NCBI GenBank assembly: GCA_017447625.1
Contig: JAFSNB010000044.1
Location: 62,001 to 126,000, forward strand
Source of the DNA: Bacteroidaceae bacterium
GTDB lineage: Bacteria; Bacteroidota; Bacteroidia; Bacteroidales; Bacteroidaceae
DNA length: 64,000 nucleotides
Reading direction: 5' to 3'
Shown: one piece after another, positions 55,626 to 61,565 of the stretch
Layout of the letters: each line of letters begins with the position of its first letter
Numbering within the stretch: position 1 is the stretch's first letter
Made by a program: the position numbers and the translations under genes
The notes under the pieces: generated by a model
The model's input: the letters and a program-made list of their open reading frames with translations, nothing else
What the model was told of the DNA's origin: nothing
Database searches by the model: none

Positions 55626-58184
55626 ATGAACAAACAATCATTCACTATAAATTTTTCATGTTTCATTTATTTGTTAGTGAGTTTCGCATTAGCTGCAATA
55701 TTGTCTGCTTGCAATGAGGAGAGTGTCTCAAAAACAGAGACTCAACAAGCGCATACCGTACAGATGTTTTTTGCCTCTGAACCGCCTTCTTATGGTGATG
55801 ACGGCTCCAATGCCAAAGCAACACGTGCCGCTACTTCGGATTGGCCAGATGGGTCGAGGCTCTATTTAATAATCACTGACTTTAGCGGAGCAACAGGTTC
55901 TGCCGTTTACGATGCCAATACAGAAGAATGGACATTGACCGTCAGCCGCACGCTGAAAGAGGATGTTGAGGGTAGATGTGAAGTATGGTATTTCGATAAC
56001 GCTGCTTCAGCAGATGCAACCTCTGCCACTCTCTCTCCAACGACAGCGATATTTCATACAGACTCAGCCACCTATTATTACCATAATGATATTGTGCATC
56101 TACGAGCTGTTCTACAACCGACTGAAGCTCGATTACGATTTCAGGGAACGCCAGGAACGGTACTGAGCATTTGGGATTGGCCACATTATAGCGACTTCAT
56201 TCTTACTACTTCATTTTGGTCACCGTTCACAAACGCTCCAGCAGATGAGGAAATAAAACTGACGGTAGGTGATGACGGCTACACTCCTTATATTTATACT
56301 CATAATCACGCGACTAATACGGTGGTTGTTTCATCTGGTGAGACACACTATAATTATAATCCGAACAACACAAACACCATACCCTTTAATATTAATGTCG
56401 AAATAGCGGGGGCTTCTTTCTATCGACGAGTCCCCGATGCTTTAGTCCGGCCTGGATGCAGTAATGTTACGGAGGTTCCTCATGAGACCTTAGTGGAAGA
56501 GGGCAACTGGAGTCATAGTCCGATAGAGCGTACTTTTACACTAAGTGGCAATGGTAAAACCGTGACGTTTAAGATGATTAAGGTAGAGCCAGACACTTTT
56601 CAGATGGGAAGTGCTGGTGATAATGATAGAGTCACCCCTGTTCATAGTGTGACTCTTACTAAAGAGTATTATATTTGTGAAACTGAGGTTACACAGGCTT
56701 TGTGGTATGCTGTTATGGGACAGTCTCCTATATCGGGTGCCAGTCAATGGAGCAGCTCATATGGCCTCAGTGACGATAGGCCAGCTTATTTTATTAACTA
56801 TGAGGATTGTCAGAGTTTCCTTTCTGCTCTTAACAACAAACTGTCCTCTCAACTTGAAAGTGAAGAACGCTTTCGCTTTCCGACGGAGGCAGAGTGGGAG
56901 TTTGCAGCTAAGGGTGGCAATATGAGTGAGGGCTATATTTATTCTGGTAGTAACACTCTTAGCGATGTTGCCATATTAAAAGCTTCATCTTCGGCACTTG
57001 CATCTTCTTATTCTGCACCCGTGAAGAATATGGCCCCCAATGAAATAGGCTTGTATGACATGAGTGGCAATGTATATGAATGGTGTTATGATTGGTATAG
57101 TCAGTATATTAATGATGCGTTGATAGATCCCCAAGGCCCAATGTCTGGAACAGATCGCGTACGACGTGGTGGTTATTATAAGGGTAAGGAAAGTGAGTGT
57201 TGTGTTGCAGAACGTGGATATTATTCTCCATCTAACCGTAGTGCCTATAATGGTTTACGTCTCTGTCTTGGTGAAGAAATAGCTCCGATTTCAGTATATC
57301 CTTCTTCTTTATCATTAGCGTCCGATGCTTCTTCACGTATGCTTTCTATTTCAGCAAATGGAGATATTACCTACGATAGTTCTGCTTCATGGCTAACTAT
57401 AACGCCCAGCAGTGATAATATTGCAAACTTAATTGTGTCAGCCACTGCTAATACAAGCACATCGGACCGTTCCGCAACAATTACACTTTCTGTAGGCTCA
57501 TTCTCAAAAACTGTTATCGTGACTCAAGGCCATCCTTTGGAGAACCGCACATTCACAGTCAGTGGCAATGGCAAGACTGTGACTTTCACAATGAAGCCTG
57601 TCGAGGGTGGCATATTCATGATGGGGCAAGAAGGTCCGTTTGATATTTCAACTACCGATTATTCCAGTTCTAAACTAACTTCTGTCAAAAACTACTATAT
57701 GGGTGAGACCGAGGTAACACAAGCTCTTTGGTATGCCGTAATGGGAAAGTCGCCGACTTTAGACGGAGGAAGATGGGATTCAACCAATGGCCTTGATGAT
57801 AATAAACCAGCTTATTATATAGGTTTTAATGACTGTGTGTCATTTATTTCTGCATTGAATAGTAAGTTAGCTACTCAATTGAATAGTGGCGAGTATTTCC
57901 GTTTACCTTCGGAATCGGAGTGGGAGTTTGCGGCTAAAGGAGGAAATAGAAGTAATGGGTATTTGTATTCAGGTGGCAACTCTATTGAAGATGTAGCTTG
58001 CTATGCGGCTAATAGCTTTGCATTAGGTGCATCAGATGCGAACTATGGCACTCATATCGTAAAAACTAAGGCAGCTAACGAACTCGGATTATATGACATG
58101 AGTGGAAATGTCTGGGAATGGTGTAGTAATAAACTCCGGGGTGGTAGTTGGAGCGATGGCGAATCCTCCTGTCGGGTAAGTTAG
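55626..58184 (+). CDS. SUMF1-BACON-SUMF1 surface lipoprotein, cut short by an in-frame stop
   Basis: The 852 residues read up to the TAG at 58182-58184. Signal peptide and lipobox ('AAILSAC', Cys29) come first, then a fimbrillin-like beta-rich region (about 40-295). SUMF1/formylglycine-generating-enzyme-like domain 1 (about 300-550) has 'MGSAGDNDRVTPVHSVTLTKEYYICETEVTQALW', 'FPTEAEWEFAAKGG' and 'GLYDMSGNVYEWC'. A BACON domain (about 553-637) ends in 'VTQG'. SUMF1 domain 2 (about 640-852) repeats the same motifs but stops at 'GESSCRVS'. Domain 1 ends in 'NGLRLCL', and the matching 'YGLRLCL' of domain 2 lies just past the stop. In Bacteroidetes such domains are often non-catalytic binding modules. 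AT-rich like its neighbour. Confidence 0.75.
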   Translation: MNKQSFTINFSCFIYLLVSFALAAILSACNEESVSKTETQQAHTVQMFFASEPPSYGDDGSNAKATRAATSDWPDGSRLYLIITDFSGATGSAVYDANTEEWTLTVSRTLKEDVEGRCEVWYFDNAASADATSATLSPTTAIFHTDSATYYYHNDIVHLRAVLQPTEARLRFQGTPGTVLSIWDWPHYSDFILTTSFWSPFTNAPADEEIKLTVGDDGYTPYIYTHNHATNTVVVSSGETHYNYNPNNTNTIPFNINVEIAGASFYRRVPDALVRPGCSNVTEVPHETLVEEGNWSHSPIERTFTLSGNGKTVTFKMIKVEPDTFQMGSAGDNDRVTPVHSVTLTKEYYICETEVTQALWYAVMGQSPISGASQWSSSYGLSDDRPAYFINYEDCQSFLSALNNKLSSQLESEERFRFPTEAEWEFAAKGGNMSEGYIYSGSNTLSDVAILKASSSALASSYSAPVKNMAPNEIGLYDMSGNVYEWCYDWYSQYINDALIDPQGPMSGTDRVRRGGYYKGKESECCVAERGYYSPSNRSAYNGLRLCLGEEIAPISVYPSSLSLASDASSRMLSISANGDITYDSSASWLTITPSSDNIANLIVSATANTSTSDRSATITLSVGSFSKTVIVTQGHPLENRTFTVSGNGKTVTFTMKPVEGGIFMMGQEGPFDISTTDYSSSKLTSVKNYYMGETEVTQALWYAVMGKSPTLDGGRWDSTNGLDDNKPAYYIGFNDCVSFISALNSKLATQLNSGEYFRLPSESEWEFAAKGGNRSNGYLYSGGNSIEDVACYAANSFALGASDANYGTHIVKTKAANELGLYDMSGNVWEWCSNKLRGGSWSDGESSCRVS

Positions 58185-58262
58185 TCGCAACGACAATTCT
58201 TCGTATTATCCTCTACGTAACTACGGTCTCCGTCTCTGCCTCAGTGCTCCGAAAGAAGAATA
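58182..58262 (+). pseudogene. Cut-off C-terminus of the SUMF1 lipoprotein
   Basis: After the TAG the same frame stays open for 25 codons to TAA at 58260-58262, ending in 'SYYPLRNYGLRLCLSAPKEE', the expected SUMF1 C-terminus. The five codons around the stop look out of frame. An extra T near 58181 and a missing T near 58200 would turn them into the more natural 'VSSRNDNSSYY'. Confidence 0.65.
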
Positions 58263-58283
58263 AAATGTGGCTCACGGCTTAAC

Positions 58284-58311
58284 TAGTTGACAAATGACAG
58301 TTGATAATTGA
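58284..58311. repeat. 7-bp tandem repeat (AGTTGAC type), four units
   Basis: AGTTGAC, AAATGAC, AGTTGAT, AATTGAC follow 22 bp after the SUMF1 gene's final TAA. The unit resembles the ATTGACC heptamer inside GH127. Confidence 0.6.
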
Positions 58312-58504
58312 CATTTATTCGCCTGCGCTCAACAGTACGTGACAGTTGGCATAAGCAAGAGTTCAAAAGTTCAATGGTTTAAGAAGTTCAAGAGGATTCA
58401 TCCACTTTTCTGCAATTTATTTGGCAGTTATGATTAAAGTCATTACTTTTGCGGCGTGAATACAGACTTTTTGGACATTGGTTTTATAAAATCAGAATAA
58501 ACAG

Positions 58505-58653
58505 ATGGAAGAAATTACCAAAGAAATGGCTCTAAGACGTTTCAGACTGCAACGGCACGCAAACGCGAATGTCTTCGCCGTTTGGAGCAGAGGATGAAGG
58601 AAAAATACGAAGCACAGACTGGGCTTCCAGCAAACTATTTCTTTGCAATGTGA
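58505..58653 (+). pseudogene. Frameshifted 49-residue small gene
   Basis: ATG at 58505 reads MEEITKEMALRR, then leaves frame at a T-run near 58541. One base further the reading continues as 'FQTATARKRECLRRLEQRMK', then 'EKYEAQTGLPANYFFAM' and TGA at 58651-58653. The total length, 149 nt, is one short of 150 (49 codons plus stop), so a single deleted T explains it. The joined product is a charged helical peptide resembling small hypothetical proteins I recall from Bacteroidales. Function unknown. Confidence 0.65.
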
Positions 58654-58862
58654 TGGAAGAATTAAAAGTGCTAAAAAAGGGGCAAAAGTGAAAAAATAGA
58701 GAAAATTATTCCGCCGTTAAAGAGCATTTTTACCTCTTCGCGGCGGAATAATTTTAAGGGTGATGCTATATAATTTATTTTGCGAAAAAATCTACCGAAT
58801 GTACCGAAAATCTGTTTAAGGCTTTGATTATCAAAAGCTACGTCTGCGGTAGATTCGCCTAA

Positions 58863-58939
58863 AAATGTACCGCAAATGTACCGCAAATGTACCGCAAATG
58901 TACCGCAAATGTGCCGCAGATGTGCCGAATTTGTATCGA
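58863..58939. repeat. 11-bp tandem array (AAATGTACCGC), seven units
   Basis: Units start at 58863, 58874, 58885, 58896 (four identical), then 58907 (TGCCGC), 58918 and 58929 (degenerate). A related TGTACCGA lies upstream near 58798. The period equals about one helical turn. Confidence 0.85.
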
Positions 58940-58993
58940 AAGTGACTGAAAAATGCAGCGGTGGTACAAGACATGAGGCTGACGATAGGTTTA

Positions 58994-59190
58994 AACCCCA
59001 ATCGGTCATTAGACCAACATTTCCTTTGGGGGATTATTATTGATCTTTATTTATGCCATCTCAGCATTTCTTTCGGCATCTTTTCTACATTAACCTCTCG
59101 CCGTAGCCCGCTACGCCTTCGATGTAAATGCAGATAATCTGCTCGAAACAAATACTAACCTGACATAAATTCTAATGACCGATTGGGGTT
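58994..59190. mobile_element. 197-bp element with perfect 20-bp inverted ends (MITE or invertible segment)
   Basis: AACCCCAATCGGTCATTAGA (58994-59013) is exactly the reverse complement of 59171-59190. Inside is a plus-strand promoter-like sequence, TTTG (59025-59028), 19 bp, TATTTATG (59048-59055), and a small hairpin CGTAGC-CC-GCTACG near 59117-59130. There is no recombinase or transposase in the window. Size and arrangement fit Bacteroidales invertible promoters, but also a short non-autonomous transposon remnant. Confidence 0.7.
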
Positions 59191-59253
59191 GAACGAGGCC
59201 TAACAGCTGTTGGGCCAAGGTGAAATAGCCGCTCTTTCTGGGGCTGTTCATCG

Positions 59254-59405
59254 TGAGACGGCCGTGTCACGAATCTGAGACGGCCGTCTCAGATTCAGGT
59301 GACGGCCGTCTCAGGTTCATGACACGGCTGTCTCAGATTCAGGTGACGGCCGTCTCAGGTTCATGACACGGCTGTCTCAGATTCAGGTGACGGCCGTCTC
59401 AGATT
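59254..59405. repeat. Seven-unit palindromic array, 20/24-bp alternating period
   Basis: Units carry the palindrome GAGACGGCCGTCTC or variants (TGACGGCCGTCTCA, TGACACGGCTGTCTCA), starting at 59254, 59276, 59300, 59320, 59344, 59364 and 59388. Segments 59300-59343 and 59344-59387 are an exact 44-bp tandem duplication. Linkers are GATTCAGG or GGTTCA. Confidence 0.85.
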
Positions 59406-59413
59406 AAAAAGGC

Positions 59414-59441
59414 AATTCATAATGCATAATTCATAATGCAT
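59414..59441. repeat. 14-bp direct repeat (AATTCATAATGCAT), two units
   Basis: Two perfect adjacent copies (59414-59427 and 59428-59441) follow the palindromic array. GTGTTCTCTGT/GTGTCCTCTGTGTTC micro-repeats come after. Confidence 0.7.
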
Positions 59442-59543
59442 AATTTAGCTGCGCGGGGCCTCTGTGTTCTCTGTTATCTCAGTGTCCTCTGTGTTCCCAA
59501 AGGGAGTTTAACTTCCGAAGTTTTATTATTAATCGTTAATCGG

Positions 59544-59575
59544 ATTGGTGGTGTGGAATAAAAGCATTACCTTTG
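59544..59575 (+). promoter_or_regulatory. Promoter of a helicase gene whose body is missing
   Basis: ATTG (59544-59547), 20 bp, TACCTTTG (59568-59575), a full -7 match. It is correctly placed for the plus-strand coding remnant at 59605. Confidence 0.5.
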
Positions 59576-59604
59576 CGCGCGTTTTGAAAAAGGATAGATA
59601 GATT

Positions 59605-59640
59605 TTGAGTACATTTGAAGAACTGGGCGTGAGCGAGCTT
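59605..59640 (+). pseudogene. 5' remnant of a DEAD-box RNA helicase gene
   Basis: TTG AGT ACA TTT GAA GAA CTG GGC GTG AGC GAG reads MSTFEELGVSE, the start I know from Bacteroidales RhlE/CsdA-type helicases, which continue with EIR..AIEE.G. After GAG the match ends and the sequence becomes the antisense of the secreted-protein gene on the right. The initiator here is TTG rather than ATG. A promoter and an AAGGA site stand upstream in proper order. Confidence 0.5.
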
Positions 59641-59827
59641 AGCACATTCGTAGGCCGTCCACATATCCCTCTCGCTGCCGCTCTTGGAGGCGCGGTACTT
59701 GCCGTCGCGAGCCACCACTTCATAAGGGCCGGCCATTTTGTAGTTGCGCAAGTCATTCTGCGCAATGACTGGCAAAATGATAAAAGATAAAAAAGAAATG
59801 AACAAAAAGAATCTGCGCATAGGAGTG

Positions 59828-61558
59828 TTATTCATTTGTTGAGGTGATTCTTATCCAATCTATATCCAGCCAGCCGCGACTGTCCTTGCGGTCAATGCAG
59901 GCGGCTACGAAACCGAGCTTGGCACCAATCCATTTGCCCTGTCGCATCCGGAAAGGTTCGCCGCCGGATTTGAACTGAGACTGAGCCAACTCCGGCCCGG
60001 CAGAGCCGAGACCTGCATCACTCTGCTCTAGCTTACCTGCAGACTTGAAATGATTGCCGTCAAGGCTGTAATAAAAGTTGACAATGCCGTCCTTCACGGT
60101 GAGTCGGAGGAATAGGTCGAGATATATGGCAGGTGAGTATGGAATGGAGTCGAGGTCAGATGGTTGCAAAGCAGCGACGGTTTGCCGTTTTTCTGCTTGT
60201 CCTTCGTCTGCATTTATACAGGTGTGACGCTGAAGCAGAAACCCATCGCCATCGCGACGGATAATGAGAGCAGAGTAATCGCGTCCCATCATCACCAAAC
60301 CGGCATACTGTCCGTCCTCTTTTGCGGCGAAGCGCACTTTGGCTGTAGCTGTAAAACGTGGTGCGGTGGGCTTTTGTAAGAGTAAGTTGGGGATGTCCCA
60401 AAGGCTGCGGAAGTCGGACGGTAGGTCCATAGTGTAAAGGCGATAAATGCCCGCGGCAGATGGTTGGCCGTAGAACTGATGGTAGTTAGCGTGCCACTGC
60501 CATTGCAGCCCTAAACCATCGGAAAACTCATCATTTTCCTGAGGATTAACCATTATTTTGCTTGAGCTCTTCGGCTTCAAATAACGCGTGTAAGGCTCTC
60601 CGTTTTTTCCCATCATCGGCCATCCTCCAGACCAATCTACAGGCTGGAGACATACAACCCGCCCGTAGGCACCTTTGTCGTTGAAGTGAAGGAACCAGTC
60701 CTCACCAAAGGCCGTATGAACCCACGCTCCCTGATGCGGGCCATTGATATCGGTGTTGCCCTGCCACATCACGCGCCGCCACTCGTATGGACCAAAGGGC
60801 GAACGTGAGCGCATGGCAAGCTGCCAGCCCATTTCCACACCTCCGGCGGGACACATAAGCCAATACCAACCATCGCGCTTGTAGAACTTCGGCCCTTCGG
60901 CGGTGTGGTTTTCCTGCCCGCCATCGAACGCTATGCGAGGCTGTGAGATGGCACGGCTGCCGTCGGCACTCAGTTCCCTGACAGAGAGCACAGAGTTGAA
61001 GCCTGCCCGCGAGTTGGCCCAGGCATTCACCAGAAAGCAACGTCCGTCCTCGTCCCACAGCGGACACGGATCAATCATACCCTTGCCAGCAATCACGCAT
61101 ATTGGTTCAGACCATTCTCCCCCTATTTGAGAAAGAGTTTTTGGGAGTCTCCTCTTAACCATAAAGATACCCTGGTCCGGATCGCCCCAATAGATGTATA
61201 AAGAGTCGTTGTGATGACGAATCGAAGGAGCCCATACGCCCTTGCCGTGTTGAGGATTGTCAAACAAAGATTTCGGTTCCAGCTCTTGCAAAGCATGCCC
61301 GACAATCTCCCAATTCACCAAGTCTTTGGAATGTAGGATTGGCAATCCCGGCACGCAGTTGAACGATGATGCGGTCAAATAATAGTCCTCACCCACAGCG
61401 CACACATCGGGGTCGCTGTAGTCTGCGTAAAGAACCGGGTTTGTATAGGTTCCGTCACCATTATCAGGTGACCAGACCGCAGACTTGTATTGAGCACCTA
61501 CATACAACGGGTACAATGTCACCAAAAGCAAACAGAATTTGAACTTGCTCATAGCCAA
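59828..61558 (-). CDS. GH43 beta-xylosidase/alpha-L-arabinofuranosidase-like enzyme
   Basis: The 576-residue protein has a signal peptide (to about residue 22, ...YVGAQ). The five-bladed propeller occupies about 35-330: base Asp in 'NPVLYADYSDPDVCAVGEDYYLTASS', second Asp in 'GKGMIDPCPLWDED', and acid Glu in 'NHTAEGPKFYKRDGWYWLM'. The C-terminal beta-sandwich (about 360-570), with 'RFTATAKVRFAAKEDGQYAGLVMMGRDYSALIIRRDGDG', is the XynB-type module common in xylosidases. Substrate specificity in GH43 cannot be read with confidence. It lies 7 bp after the lyase-like gene and overlaps the truncated gene downstream. Confidence 0.9.
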   Translation of the reverse strand: MAMSKFKFCLLLVTLYPLYVGAQYKSAVWSPDNGDGTYTNPVLYADYSDPDVCAVGEDYYLTASSFNCVPGLPILHSKDLVNWEIVGHALQELEPKSLFDNPQHGKGVWAPSIRHHNDSLYIYWGDPDQGIFMVKRRLPKTLSQIGGEWSEPICVIAGKGMIDPCPLWDEDGRCFLVNAWANSRAGFNSVLSVRELSADGSRAISQPRIAFDGGQENHTAEGPKFYKRDGWYWLMCPAGGVEMGWQLAMRSRSPFGPYEWRRVMWQGNTDINGPHQGAWVHTAFGEDWFLHFNDKGAYGRVVCLQPVDWSGGWPMMGKNGEPYTRYLKPKSSSKIMVNPQENDEFSDGLGLQWQWHANYHQFYGQPSAAGIYRLYTMDLPSDFRSLWDIPNLLLQKPTAPRFTATAKVRFAAKEDGQYAGLVMMGRDYSALIIRRDGDGFLLQRHTCINADEGQAEKRQTVAALQPSDLDSIPYSPAIYLDLFLRLTVKDGIVNFYYSLDGNHFKSAGKLEQSDAGLGSAGPELAQSQFKSGGEPFRMRQGKWIGAKLGFVAACIDRKDSRGWLDIDWIRITSTNE

Positions 61559-61565
61559 TCGTGCA

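Larger units (their letters stand above)
58263..59535. other. Repeat-rich interval without an intact gene
   Basis: This 1.27-kb stretch between convergent or truncated genes holds short tandem repeats, a frameshifted small gene, an 11-bp array, a 197-bp inverted-end element, a palindromic array and a 14-bp direct repeat, each listed separately. A minus-strand frame across 58671-59009 is a shadow of the 11-bp repeat. Confidence 0.75.
59536..59835 (-). pseudogene. Truncated secreted-protein gene (possible polysaccharide lyase N-terminus)
   Basis: ATG at 59833-59835 overlaps the GH43 stop codon by 8 bp, as expected of a true operon gene. A signal peptide (to about residue 25, ...PVIAQ) is followed by 'NDLRNYKMAGPYEVVARDGKY' and 'SERDMWTAYECAK'. 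From about residue 66 the sequence is no longer protein-like, because it is the antisense of the helicase remnant; the 99-codon frame ends at 59536 by chance. The retained part looks like the start of a Bacteroidales alginate-lyase-family or related polysaccharide lyase, but I cannot assign it firmly. Confidence 0.5.

Noticed and set aside
58671..59009. 112-codon minus-strand frame over the 11-bp array
   Set aside because: Its repeated 'HLR.ICGTF' residues are just the translated tandem repeat.
59254..59405. CRISPR array
   Set aside because: Units are 20-24 bp palindromes with no unique spacers, and no cas gene is present; the trp-side array at 42222-42445 fails for the same reason.
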